A stretch of DNA of 64,000 nucleotides, from NCBI RefSeq assembly GCF_018449775.1, contig NZ_JAAVVB010000007.1, positions 62,001-126,000 on the forward strand. Reading direction: 5' to 3'. The notes beneath the pieces are model-generated. The model was given only the letters and a program-made list of their open reading frames with translations, was not told the origin of the DNA and made no database searches. Both the position numbers and the translations under genes were made by a program. Below, piece by piece: positions 57,537 to 64,000 of this stretch (its first letter is position 1; each line of letters opens with the position of its first letter). Source of the DNA: Mucilaginibacter sp. dw_454. Lineage in GTDB: Bacteria; Bacteroidota; Bacteroidia; Sphingobacteriales; Sphingobacteriaceae.

Positions 57537-58139
57537 ATGAAGGCACTCGTATTAAACTGCACGCTCAAACCATCGCCCCAACCATCGAATACCGGGGCGT
57601 TGGCTACCGAGGTGATCAAGGAACTGGAAAAGCACGGCGCAAAAGTAAAGCTGATCCGCATTGCCGATCATAACGTGATCACCGGCACCAAATCTGATAT
57701 GGGCGAGGGCGATGCCTGGCCGGCGATATTAGAAGAATTGCTGGACAGCGATATCCTGATCATAGCCACCCCCACCTGGATGGGCACCTTGTCAAGCATG
57801 GCCATGAAAGTGATGGAACGAATCAACGGGCTGTATCCCGCCAGAGACCGCTACGGTCGCCCGGTAACCTACAACAAAGTAGCCGGATTCGTAGTAACCG
57901 GCGAAGAAGATGGCGCGCGTCACGTAGTTGCCGAATTAGCTCATGGTTTAATGGATGTGGGCTTTACCATAGCACCCCAAAGCTATACCTATTGGAACAA
58001 CGGCCCCGGCCCTGGCAAGAAGTACCTGGAGTCTGAGTTCCGCAAGGGCTGGTCAATTGAGGTGGCTAAGCTGGTAGCCGGTAATGTTATCGCGGTAGCA
58101 AAGGCTTTGAAGAAGACACCTATTCCGGCACCTAAGTAG
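57537..58139 (+). CDS. Flavodoxin-fold NAD(P)H-dependent oxidoreductase
   Basis: A 200-residue protein of the FMN reductase/WrbA-like class: MKALVLNCTLKPSPQPSNTG (FMN-phosphate loop), DILIIATPTWMGTLSSMAMKVMERI, and TYNKVAGFVVTGEEDGARHVV, with a C-terminal FTIAPQSYTYWNNGPGPG. It binds FMN and reduces quinones or similar. Why it lies just upstream of modABC (61 bases) is unclear; it could be in the same transcript. ATG at 57537 is used. Confidence 0.88.
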   Translation: MKALVLNCTLKPSPQPSNTGALATEVIKELEKHGAKVKLIRIADHNVITGTKSDMGEGDAWPAILEELLDSDILIIATPTWMGTLSSMAMKVMERINGLYPARDRYGRPVTYNKVAGFVVTGEEDGARHVVAELAHGLMDVGFTIAPQSYTYWNNGPGPGKKYLESEFRKGWSIEVAKLVAGNVIAVAKALKKTPIPAPK

Positions 58140-58200
58140 TAGGCTATTGGCACTATTGTTTCTAATAATTCGTTTTATCTTTACATCTTAGTTGATAACT

Positions 58201-58977
58201 ATGGATCGAAGAAAAACTGTAACAGTAACCTATAAATCGATAGTCTTATTTATTGCCTTTAACTTGCTGCTTTGTGCATCAACATTCGCGCAGGGTTTGA
58301 AGGTTGCGGCAGCAGCTAACCTGCAAGCCGTTATCTCCGTTTTACAAAAGGACTTTAAGCAACGTACCAATATCGACATCGAGCCTATCGTCGGTTCATC
58401 GGGCAAACTGGTAGCACAGATCAGGAACGGGGCACCTTTTGACGTGTTCCTTTCGGCGGATATGAGCTTCCCTGAATCGTTATACAAAGACGGCTTCTCC
58501 ACTAAAGCCCCGGTAGTTTATGCCTATGGTAGCCTGGTCATTTGCAGCACTAAAGACATCGGCTTTGAGAACTGGGAGCGCACTCTCCTAACTCCGCGTA
58601 TATCAAAGATCGCCATTGCTAACCCAGCGGTAGCGCCTTACGGCCTGGCAGCAAGCGAGGTATTGAAGCAAAAAGGCGTACTGGACAACGTGAAAAGCAA
58701 GATGGTATATGGCGAGAGCATATCGCAGGTAAACACCTATATCATCACGGGTGTGGTAGACGTAGGCTTTACTACACAGGCTTTATTGAAGGACCCGGCT
58801 AACAAGACCCAGTTATACTGGAAGCTCATCGACCCTAAAACCTACTCGCCTATCAAACAGGGCATGGTGATTCTGAAACACGGTGCGGCTAACCCCGATG
58901 CAGAGAAGTTCTATAACTACATGCTAAGCGCCGATGCGAAGAAGATCTTCGAAGCTTACGGCTATCGACTTAACTAA
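58201..58977 (+). CDS. modA: Molybdate ABC transporter, substrate-binding protein
   Basis: A 258-residue ModA-type protein: N-terminal signal (about 12-31, ending TFAQ), LKVAAAANLQAVISVLQKDF, PIVGSSGKLVAQIRNGAPFDVFLSADMSFPESL and IANPAVAPYGLAASEVLKQ. The SSGKL and AANL segments carry the serines that bind molybdate. First gene of modABC, which overlaps or abuts at each joint (8 bases to modB). The in-frame TTG nine bases upstream is unlikely. Confidence 0.95.
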   Translation: MDRRKTVTVTYKSIVLFIAFNLLLCASTFAQGLKVAAAANLQAVISVLQKDFKQRTNIDIEPIVGSSGKLVAQIRNGAPFDVFLSADMSFPESLYKDGFSTKAPVVYAYGSLVICSTKDIGFENWERTLLTPRISKIAIANPAVAPYGLAASEVLKQKGVLDNVKSKMVYGESISQVNTYIITGVVDVGFTTQALLKDPANKTQLYWKLIDPKTYSPIKQGMVILKHGAANPDAEKFYNYMLSADAKKIFEAYGYRLN

Positions 58978-58985
58978 ACCCATCC

Positions 58986-59657
58986 ATGGACCTGTCACCG
59001 ATCTGGCTTACCCTTAAACTGGCAACGATAACCACTTCGCTGCTGTTGGTAGCCGGGTTACCTTTGGCCTGGTGGCTGTCTGGCAGGCGCTCCTTTGTTA
59101 AGACTATAATAGAGGCTATCATCACTATGCCATTGGTGCTGCCACCGTCGGTACTGGGGTTTTACCTGCTGTTGGCGTTTAGCCCGCAGCATGGTTTGGG
59201 TAAGTGGCTGCATGAGGTGTTCGATATCCAGTTCGTGTTTTCCTTTAAGGGCCTGGTGCTGGCCTCCTTTATCTACAGCATGCCCTTTATGATAGGCCCA
59301 ATTAAGTCGGCGCTACAGCAGCTGCCGGTTTCGCTGGCCCAAGCTTCGTACACGCTGGGCAAAACGCGCTGGCAGACGTTTAAAAGCGTGCTGTTGCCCA
59401 ATATCAAACCATCCTTGCTTACTGCGGTGGTGCTAACCTTTGCCCATACGTTGGGCGAGTTTGGTGTGGTATTGATGATAGGCGGCAATATCCCTAACGT
59501 TACCCGGGTAGCGTCCATCGCCGTTTACGACTCGGTTGAGCAGATGGACTACGCATCGGCCAATACCTACTCGCTCATCCTGTTTGCTATTACCTTTATC
59601 ATGGTCATCGCTGTGTTCATCTTCAACAAGTACCAGGCTAAATCCCCTTTAGAATGA
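58986..59657 (+). CDS. modB: Molybdate ABC transporter, permease
   Basis: A 223-residue membrane protein of five helices: WLTLKLATITTSLLLVAGLPLAWWL, PLVLPPSVLGFYLLLAF, then the ABC-permease EAA loop SYTLGKTRWQTFKSVLLPNIKPSLLTA and TLGEFGVVLMIGGNIPNVT, typical of ModB/CysTW. Overlaps modC by four bases (ATGA), so coupling is direct. Confidence 0.95.
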   Translation: MDLSPIWLTLKLATITTSLLLVAGLPLAWWLSGRRSFVKTIIEAIITMPLVLPPSVLGFYLLLAFSPQHGLGKWLHEVFDIQFVFSFKGLVLASFIYSMPFMIGPIKSALQQLPVSLAQASYTLGKTRWQTFKSVLLPNIKPSLLTAVVLTFAHTLGEFGVVLMIGGNIPNVTRVASIAVYDSVEQMDYASANTYSLILFAITFIMVIAVFIFNKYQAKSPLE

Positions 59658-60271
59658 TCAGCATAGCGATAGAGAAGAACCTAAAGGTTTATAAAGGGCG
59701 GCACGTGCTGAAGGTCGACCATCAGTTTGCTACCGGTAGCACCACCAAGATCTACGGACCATCAGGTGCGGGCAAGACCACTTTGTTGAAGGTGATTGCC
59801 GGACTGATACAGCCGGAGCAGGGCAAGATCATGGTTGGTCAGCAATGCTGGCTCGATACGGCTAACGGTACCAACCTAAGCCCGCAAAAGCGCATGCCTG
59901 GCTTTGTCTTCCAGGACTATGCACTGTTTCCCAACATGACCATTGCGGAGCATCTGGCTTACGCTACTTCTGACCAGCAATGGATAGATAGACTGCTCAA
60001 GCTAGGCAAGCTGGATACGCTAACAGATCATAAACCCATCCATCTATCCGGCGGACAGCAGCAGCGATTGGCCATTCTGCGGGCACTGGCTATCAAACCC
60101 AAAGTGTTGTTGATGGACGAACCATTCTCGGCGCTCGACCCGGAGATGAAGGCTGAACTGATTGCCGGGTTGCGGCTAGTCTTTAAGGAGATCGGCGCTA
60201 CGGTACTCATCGTGAGCCATAACCCGCAGGAGCTGGATGATTGGGTTGATAACGAGTTATATATCGCCTAA
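59654..60271 (+). CDS. modC: Molybdate ABC transporter, ATP-binding protein
   Basis: A 205-residue ABC ATPase: Walker A GPSGAGKTT (about 37-45), Q-loop FVFQDYALFPNM, signature LSGGQQQRLAI and Walker B VLLMDEPFSALD, then SHNPQEL. The protein ends after the ABC domain. The C-terminal TOBE (Mop-type) molybdate-sensing domain of E. coli ModC (about 350 residues) is absent, so feedback by molybdate at that site is not expected. Only 357 bases of repeats and a terminator separate it from the Met-rich peptide gene. Confidence 0.95.
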   Translation: MISIAIEKNLKVYKGRHVLKVDHQFATGSTTKIYGPSGAGKTTLLKVIAGLIQPEQGKIMVGQQCWLDTANGTNLSPQKRMPGFVFQDYALFPNMTIAEHLAYATSDQQWIDRLLKLGKLDTLTDHKPIHLSGGQQQRLAILRALAIKPKVLLMDEPFSALDPEMKAELIAGLRLVFKEIGATVLIVSHNPQELDDWVDNELYIA

Positions 60272-60283
60272 GCCAACACGTTG

Positions 60284-60428
60284 TTTTGTTTCACGTGTGT
60301 ATGTAACAGATGAAACAAGTGAAACACTATTTTTATTTAATATTCTGAACGATAGAGTTTTATAAAAAAATAGTGAAACAAAATGAAACAAGTGAAAATG
60401 ACTTTTAAGTATTTTTTTGTTTCACGAC
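60284..60428 (-). repeat. TGAAACA/TGTTTCA block element, copy B
   Basis: Reverse-complement partner of 38701-38852; conserved blocks are ACTTAAAAGTC, TTTCATTTTGTTTCACT, GTGTTTCACTTGTTTCATCTG and ACACACGTGAAACAAA. The AT-rich centre differs and the ends carry CGTGAAACAAA words. It lies directly after modC. Confidence 0.8.
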
Positions 60429-60463
60429 GATGTGGTTTAATTGCACATCTAATCCCCCGTTAC

Positions 60464-60550
60464 GTCATCGCGAACGAGGTACGAGTGTGGCGATCTCCGG
60501 CAAAGCGGTCACCTATCGTGTAGAGATTGCCACGCTACGCTCGCAATGAC
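60464..60550. repeat. GTCATCGCGAACGAGG...CTCGCAATGAC inverted repeat
   Basis: Degenerate left arm and perfect right arm of the 10911-10985 family. Confidence 0.7.
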
Positions 60551-60594
60551 GTGGTTATTATTTTTTTTATGCGGATTAATCACTTAAAACATTT

Positions 60595-60618
60595 AAAAGG
60601 GGCTATAAGCCCCTTTTA
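60595..60618 (-). terminator. Terminator of the Met-rich peptide gene
   Basis: AAAAGGGGCTATAAGCCCCTTTT stem-loop with T-tract on the minus strand, 10 bases beyond the stop. Confidence 0.85.
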
Positions 60619-60628
60619 ATTACATTTT

Positions 60629-60850
60629 TTACATTTTGCCTGTGTCTTTGGCCATCTTCTTTGGCGCCATTTTTTTGCTCATTTTTTGAGCTGGCTTTTT
60701 ATCCATTTTACCCATCTTGTCCATTTTACCCATTTTGCCCATTTTGCCGGTGTCGGCAGCCATTGGGCGTAGCGGGCTTGCTTGAAGATTTAAAGAAAAA
60801 GTGGTTACGATTGCGCCTGCGATCAGGACTTTTGAAATTAATGTTTTCAT
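60629..60850 (-). CDS. Secreted methionine/lysine-rich peptide
   Basis: A 73-residue protein: Sec signal (1-24, likely cleaved after NLQA) and a 49-residue mature part with 10 Met and 14 Lys, without Cys or aromatic residues. The core is GKMGKMGKMDKMGKMDKK followed by QKM, KKM, KKM and GKM units. It resembles the periplasmic Met-rich peptide MrpX, which takes up hypochlorite as methionine sulfoxide. It has its own TGTAAGG-N15-CGAC promoter identical in layout to those of the adjacent sigma factor and Mo-enzyme operons. I infer a sacrificial oxidant scavenger; a metal (copper or silver)-binding role is the alternative. Confidence 0.8.
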   Translation of the reverse strand: MKTLISKVLIAGAIVTTFSLNLQASPLRPMAADTGKMGKMGKMDKMGKMDKKPAQKMSKKMAPKKMAKDTGKM

Positions 60851-60883
60851 TTTTTGTTGTCGTTTAATGTGTTTTAAGGCTTA

Positions 60884-60909
60884 GTCGCACACCAAACGCA
60901 ATCCTTACA
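60884..60909 (-). promoter_or_regulatory. ECF-type promoter of the Met-rich peptide gene
   Basis: TGTAAGG (60909-60903), 15 bases, CGAC (60887-60884), 33 bases before the ATG. Identical architecture to 61792-61817 and 61843-61868. Confidence 0.75.
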
Positions 60910-60915
60910 ACAAGC

Positions 60916-61191
60916 TTAATTTTTATTTAATTCTTCTTCTATACGCTGCTGCAGGCCTTGCTTAAAATCATTATCCAGGTGTTTTTGATCGCTATTGGCG
61001 TCGCTAAAAAGCTGTTTCACCATTTGATTGATAACGGCGCTCTGTTTATTGAAGATACGACATACCGAACAGCCATAAAGATGGATGCGTAATTCTATCT
61101 TTTCTCGAAATGTAAGTTTGCTTATCAATTTCTTTTCGATCAGAAAAGTAGCTTGCTTGCAGTTGTAAACAATCTTTTTTAACGGTCCCAT
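60916..61191 (-). CDS. Zinc-finger anti-sigma factor
   Basis: A 91-residue protein beginning MGPLKKIVYNCKQATFLIEKK, with the anti-sigma zinc motif H-x3-C-x2-C at H37, C41 and C44 (HLYGCSVC) and Cys11 as a fourth ligand. This is the ZAS-type domain that binds and masks an ECF sigma factor; oxidation of the zinc-cysteine site releases it. There is no membrane helix, so it is a cytoplasmic sensor. It begins 1 base after the sigma factor gene's stop, so the two are coupled. Residues 52-91 form a helical, acidic tail. Confidence 0.85.
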   Translation of the reverse strand: MGPLKKIVYNCKQATFLIEKKLISKLTFREKIELRIHLYGCSVCRIFNKQSAVINQMVKQLFSDANSDQKHLDNDFKQGLQQRIEEELNKN

Positions 61192-61192
61192 C

Positions 61193-61762
61193 TTAAATCC
61201 ACGTTTTTTGAAGGCAAGCCCTCAGGTTCAATTTAGCACGATGTATGATCACCCAAAAATTAGCCGACGTTACCCTAAGTTCGGTACAAATATTTTCTGT
61301 CGACTCGTCTTCTATATGCTTCATAGTAAATACCGCCAGCCAAAGCGCGGGCAATTTTTGCATGCACTGCTGCAAAACGTGCTGAAACTCTTTATTATGT
61401 AATGGGTCATGGCCTTCAACTGCCATCTCCCGGGGGTAATGCTCTTCGCGCCAGTGGCCGTCTTCATGAAAAAAGTCTTCCTGCTCATGTACAGCAGCCT
61501 TTTCGGCCTTATTGTTAGTTAAACCCGACGAACGTTTGCGATAGATATCGATGATCTTATTTTTCAATATCGCCGTCAGCCAGGTGCGTTCACTGCTTCT
61601 GCCCTCAAAGCGATCTACTTTTTCAAGCGCAGCCAAAAACACCTCCTGCACCAGGTCGCGCGCCTGCTCGTCGTCACTGATCCGGCTTAATGCATAGGCA
61701 TATAAGTAGTCGGCATGGTTATCAACCCATGAATGCGGGTTAAGGGTATTAAGGGTCGACAT
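61193..61762 (-). CDS. ECF-type sigma factor
   Basis: A 189-residue ECF sigma: region 2 (YLYAYALSRISDDEQARDLVQEVFLAALEKVDRFEGRSSERTWLTAILKNKIIDIYRKR) and region 4 (LPALWLAVFTMKHIEDESTENICTELRVTSANFWVIIHRAKLNLRACL). Insert of His/Glu-rich sequence (HEQEDFFHEDGHWREEHYP, about 90-110) between the domains, typical of this ECF group. Probably controls itself, the Met-rich peptide and the DUF1223-cytochrome-Mo enzyme operon, since all three carry the same promoter pattern. Confidence 0.9.
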   Translation of the reverse strand: MSTLNTLNPHSWVDNHADYLYAYALSRISDDEQARDLVQEVFLAALEKVDRFEGRSSERTWLTAILKNKIIDIYRKRSSGLTNNKAEKAAVHEQEDFFHEDGHWREEHYPREMAVEGHDPLHNKEFQHVLQQCMQKLPALWLAVFTMKHIEDESTENICTELRVTSANFWVIIHRAKLNLRACLQKTWI

Positions 61763-61791
61763 TTAGTTTCGGTATCTTTATTTGTTAATTA

Positions 61792-61817
61792 GACGCGGGT
61801 ATAAGTAAAACCTTACA
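61792..61817 (-). promoter_or_regulatory. ECF-type promoter of the sigma factor operon
   Basis: TGTAAGG (61817-61811), 15 bases, CGTC (61795-61792); 29 bases before the ATG at 61762. Autoregulation is expected for ECF genes. Confidence 0.75.
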
Positions 61818-61842
61818 GATCAAATAAAATTATTAAATTTAT

Positions 61843-61868
61843 TGTAAGGATAAGACCAATCGTCCGAC
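61843..61868 (+). promoter_or_regulatory. ECF-type promoter of the DUF1223-cytochrome-Mo enzyme operon
   Basis: TGTAAGG (61843-61849), 15 bases, CGAC (61865-61868); 33 bases before the ATG at 61902. Its TGTAAGG and the opposing one at 61811-61817 form a 7-base inverted repeat 25 bases apart. Confidence 0.75.
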
Positions 61869-61901
61869 CAAGCACGTATATATCTTTATATTCATTGTAT
61901 C

Positions 61902-62660
61902 ATGAAAAATATTAAAGCGTCTATCCTTTTAATGAGTTGCCTGTTCGGCCTCACTCTTTCGGCTTCGGCCCATAAACCAAAACCAACGCCCGACAAAGGC
62001 TTTGTAGTAGTTGAACTCTTTACCTCCGAAGGTTGCTCCAGCTGCCCGCCGGCTGATGAGCTGGTGGCTAAGGTGCAAAAAGAATATCAAAACCAGCCGG
62101 TTTATATTCTGGCTTACCACGTAGATTACTGGAACCGTTTAGGCTGGAAAGACGTTTTTAGCAATGCCGATTATTCTAAGCGCCAAACCGACTATGCAAA
62201 AAATCTGCACCTGTCATCAGTATACACGCCGCAGATTGTAGTTAATGGCCAGAAAGAATTTGTAGGGTCAGAGGACGGCACTTTGCACAACGCTATCAAA
62301 GCCGGTTTAGGCAAACAGGCATCGGCACAACTCGTTTTGAGCGATATTAAAAGCAACGGCTCGCAGGTAACCGTAAATTACCATACAAACAGTACAGCTA
62401 AATACAGCGAAGTTGTTTTTGCCTTGGTACAAAAATCGGCACAAACCAACGTTAAGGCCGGCGAAAATCAAGGACACATTTTATCGCACGTGCAGATAGT
62501 GCGCGATTTAAAAAGATCGACCGCTAAAAACGGCAGCAATACTTTGCTGATACCAAAGGGCGTTAACCCGCAAAGCGTGGAAGTGATAGCGTTTATACAA
62601 GACACCGCAACTGGCGAAATTATCGGCGCAGCAAAACAGGCTATATTACCGGCTGCTTAA
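61902..62660 (+). CDS. DUF1223 secreted thioredoxin-like protein
   Basis: A 252-residue protein with a signal peptide (1-23, MKNIKASILLMSCLFGLTLSASA) and the DUF1223 core: VVELFTSEGCSSCPPADELVAKV with a CxxC, then VYILAYHVDYWNRLGWKD, LHLSSVYTPQIVVNGQKEFVG. DUF1223 is a thioredoxin-fold family, and the CSSCPPAD motif suggests redox chemistry in the periplasm. First gene of the operon, 6 bases from the cytochrome b gene. Partner roles are inferred from position. Confidence 0.88.
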   Translation: MKNIKASILLMSCLFGLTLSASAHKPKPTPDKGFVVVELFTSEGCSSCPPADELVAKVQKEYQNQPVYILAYHVDYWNRLGWKDVFSNADYSKRQTDYAKNLHLSSVYTPQIVVNGQKEFVGSEDGTLHNAIKAGLGKQASAQLVLSDIKSNGSQVTVNYHTNSTAKYSEVVFALVQKSAQTNVKAGENQGHILSHVQIVRDLKRSTAKNGSNTLLIPKGVNPQSVEVIAFIQDTATGEIIGAAKQAILPAA

Positions 62661-62666
62661 CAAAAA

Positions 62667-63362
62667 ATGGTGAAAAAGATCAAAGAAAAACACTCCTTAG
62701 CCATGCGCTGGTGCCATTGGGTAAACTTCCCGATGTTGAGCATTATGATCTGGAGCGGAATGCTGATTTATTGGGCCGATGACGAATATAGCGTCAAGCT
62801 GTTTGGCCATACGTATTTTACGTTTTTCCCCGAAGGGTTTTATAACTACTTCAACATTACGCACAGGTTATGGGAAGGCATGGCATTCCACTTTTTGTTT
62901 ATGTGGTTCTTTATTTTGAACGGGATCTTTTATGTGGCCTATACCTTAATCTCGGGCGAATGGCGCGAGCTGGTCCCGCAAAAAAAATCTTTCAAAGAAG
63001 CTTGGCTCGTACTGCTGCATGATCTGCATATCCGCAAAATGGCACCGCCGCAAAACAAGTATAATGCTGCGCAGCGCATTGCCTATACCGCTATTATTAT
63101 TATGGGCATAGGTTCGGTAATTACCGGCCTGGCTATTTATAAACCCGTGCAGTTTTATTATTTAACCTGGCTTTGCGGCGGTTATCATGCGGCACGCATC
63201 ATTCACTTTATGCTCACTATAGGCTATGTATTTTTCTTTGTGATCCACGTGGTGCAGGTTTTCCTGGCGGGATGGAAAAATTTCAGTTCGGCAATCACCG
63301 GATTTGAAGTGGTAGAAACACAACCAAAAGTTAAAAAGACAGATGGTAAAAAAGAAAATTAA
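62667..63362 (+). CDS. Membrane cytochrome b (b561-type)
   Basis: A 231-residue protein with four membrane helices and His residues placed for two b hemes: MRWCHWVNFPML (helix 1), MAFHFLFMWFF (helix 2), GGYHAARIIHFML (helix 3), FFFVIHVVQVF (helix 4). It matches the cytochrome b561/thiosulfate-reductase b family (Ni/Fe-hydrogenase-like). It can pass electrons from the quinone pool to a periplasmic partner. Its last 20 bases overlap the start of the Mo-enzyme gene, so the two are co-translated and probably form one complex. Confidence 0.9.
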   Translation: MVKKIKEKHSLAMRWCHWVNFPMLSIMIWSGMLIYWADDEYSVKLFGHTYFTFFPEGFYNYFNITHRLWEGMAFHFLFMWFFILNGIFYVAYTLISGEWRELVPQKKSFKEAWLVLLHDLHIRKMAPPQNKYNAAQRIAYTAIIIMGIGSVITGLAIYKPVQFYYLTWLCGGYHAARIIHFMLTIGYVFFFVIHVVQVFLAGWKNFSSAITGFEVVETQPKVKKTDGKKEN

Positions 63363-64000
63363 AAAACCCTTAACGGTTCAGCAGAAAATCAATCGGCGCA
63401 CCTTTCTGTCCTTCGGAATTTTTGGTACCGCGGCAGTTGGCGGAGTGCTTGGGTGGCGCTGGTTGTACAACTCGCCGTATGAGGTTAAAGGTATAACCGG
63501 CAACCAACGCATCCCGTTGCGCCGCGCGTTGAATAAAACCGAACTGGCCGTGCGCCGCTTTCTGTATAACGAAAATCACCTGGTTAAAACTTACCCTAAG
63601 GCTATGGCATCCAAAAATGTGCGGGTAAATAGTGATATAGGCATAGAGGCCGAAAAGAAATTTGATGTGGCGGCTTGGTGCCTACAGGTAAAGAAACCCA
63701 ATGGCGAGATGCTGAACGTTACTCTGGATGAGTTGAGGACATTGCCAAAAACAGAGATTGTTTACGACTTTAAATGTGTTGAGGGCTGGGACCAGATCTC
63801 TTACTGGGGCGGCGTAAAGTTTAGCGATTTTTTGAATCACTACAACCTGCATGACCAGGCACAACTGCAATATGTTGGTATGGAAACGCCCGACAAAACC
63901 TATTATGTAGGTATTGATATGCCCAGCGCTATCCATCCGCAAACTATCATGGCTTACGAGGTAAATGCCCGGCCGCTGCCATTAGAGCATGGCGCGCCAT
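63343..64000 (+). CDS. Sulfite-oxidase-family molybdopterin oxidoreductase (3' truncated by window)
   Basis: The ATG at 63343 lies in a frame running to the window edge: at least 219 residues. The N-terminus has twin arginine NRRTFLSFGIFG followed by a hydrophobic stretch, so export as a folded cofactor-loaded enzyme is likely. The MoCo domain has FKCVEGWDQI, with the Cys that binds molybdenum, and MPSAIHPQTIMAYEVNARPL, which aligns with the SUOX/MsrP (YedY) sequence [20 protein letters not shown]. MsrP reduces methionine sulfoxide in periplasmic proteins. Substrate here is inferred; sulfite or nitrate-type chemistry is the alternative. The C-terminal dimerisation part is beyond the window. 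Confidence 0.88.
   Translation, partial: MVKKKIKKPLTVQQKINRRTFLSFGIFGTAAVGGVLGWRWLYNSPYEVKGITGNQRIPLRRALNKTELAVRRFLYNENHLVKTYPKAMASKNVRVNSDIGIEAEKKFDVAAWCLQVKKPNGEMLNVTLDELRTLPKTEIVYDFKCVEGWDQISYWGGVKFSDFLNHYNLHDQAQLQYVGMETPDKTYYVGIDMPSAIHPQTIMAYEVNARPLPLEHGAP

Noticed and set aside
60885..60909. Whether CCTTACA near 60903 is simply part of the GTCATTG repeat family
   Set aside because: The nearest repeat copy ends at 60550 and the words do not match it; the spacing to CGAC and to the ATG equals the other two sites.
1..64000. tRNA, rRNA, CRISPR, phage or insertion-sequence genes
   Set aside because: Reading the gaps gave no cloverleaf with GTTCGAATCC-like arm, no spaced direct repeats of CRISPR type, and no transposase or integrase frame; a covariance-model search would be decisive for small RNAs.

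Overview
The window comes from the chromosome of a Bacteroidota bacterium, most likely family Sphingobacteriaceae and close to Mucilaginibacter or Pedobacter (family-level inference from gene content and repeats). The support is Bacteroidota-restricted families (DUF4270, DUF4397, DUF4199, DUF4920, DUF6515), a carB lacking the C-terminal MGS domain, an S16 protein with a long acidic tail, and many TAnnTTTG promoter elements in place of sigma70 -10 boxes. GC content is moderate. I see no rRNA, tRNA, CRISPR array, prophage or intact insertion sequence. The window holds about 70 protein genes, and the larger intergenic gaps are filled with small palindromic repeats of at least ten families.

Layout. 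1-2190: end of a DsbD-like protein, a divergent pfkA, a deoxyribonucleotidase. 2327-6035: ribosomal/tRNA-modification operon rpsP-rimM-(2 extra genes)-trmD-rplS. 6493-9281 (minus): CPBP protease, DUF2007, cdsA, psd. 9324-10838: dusB, apaG. 10996-15726: secreted W-rich protein, zinc peptidase, FAD oxidoreductase, radA. 15821-23400: NHL lipoprotein, DUF4920, carB, DUF4397 lipoprotein, panD, panC. 23553-27741: half-length glycogen synthase homologue, DUF4270 lipoprotein, glmS. 28065-35898: oxyR, NagX/HGSNAT-like membrane acyltransferase, stress protein, AraC regulator, SnoaL-like protein, a second primary-type sigma factor, an alkyltransferase-like protein, HxlR regulator, separated by long repeat tracts. 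36002-38286: two SDR oxidoreductases and a Crp-type regulator. 39030-48194: mrp, nifU-like, def, a DUF4258/DUF2283 pair, M16 peptidase, hpt, Nif3, TM2, DUF2752, DUF4199. 48410-57441: mfd, zinc-ribbon coiled-coil protein, radical SAM protein, metallophosphoesterase, thiE, a TPK-like protein, DUF6515. 57537-64000: flavodoxin-fold oxidoreductase, modABC, and the locus described next.

The most interesting part is the last 3.4 kb. An ECF sigma factor and a zinc-finger anti-sigma factor lie beside a 73-residue secreted Met/Lys-rich peptide (10 Met in 49 mature residues). Divergently there is an operon of DUF1223 thioredoxin-like protein, membrane cytochrome b and a sulfite-oxidase-family molybdopterin enzyme; modABC (molybdate uptake) lies just upstream of the peptide. 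The same 26-base promoter pattern, TGTAAGG-N15-CG(A/T)C, stands 29-33 bases before all three transcription units. I infer a sigma-controlled regulon that protects envelope proteins from oxidation, with a sacrificial Met-rich peptide and a Mo-dependent methionine sulfoxide reductase. It parallels the SigF/NrsF-MrpX-YedY1 hypochlorite system of Azospira but has a different anti-sigma factor and an added DUF1223 protein.

Other points: an apparently leaderless promoter-start arrangement (TAnnTTTG-N4-ATG) recurs at trmD, panD and def; a short intergenic repeat is inserted in frame within radA; PfkA carries three active-site substitutions; a 150-base element built of TGAAACA/TGTTTCA blocks occurs twice.
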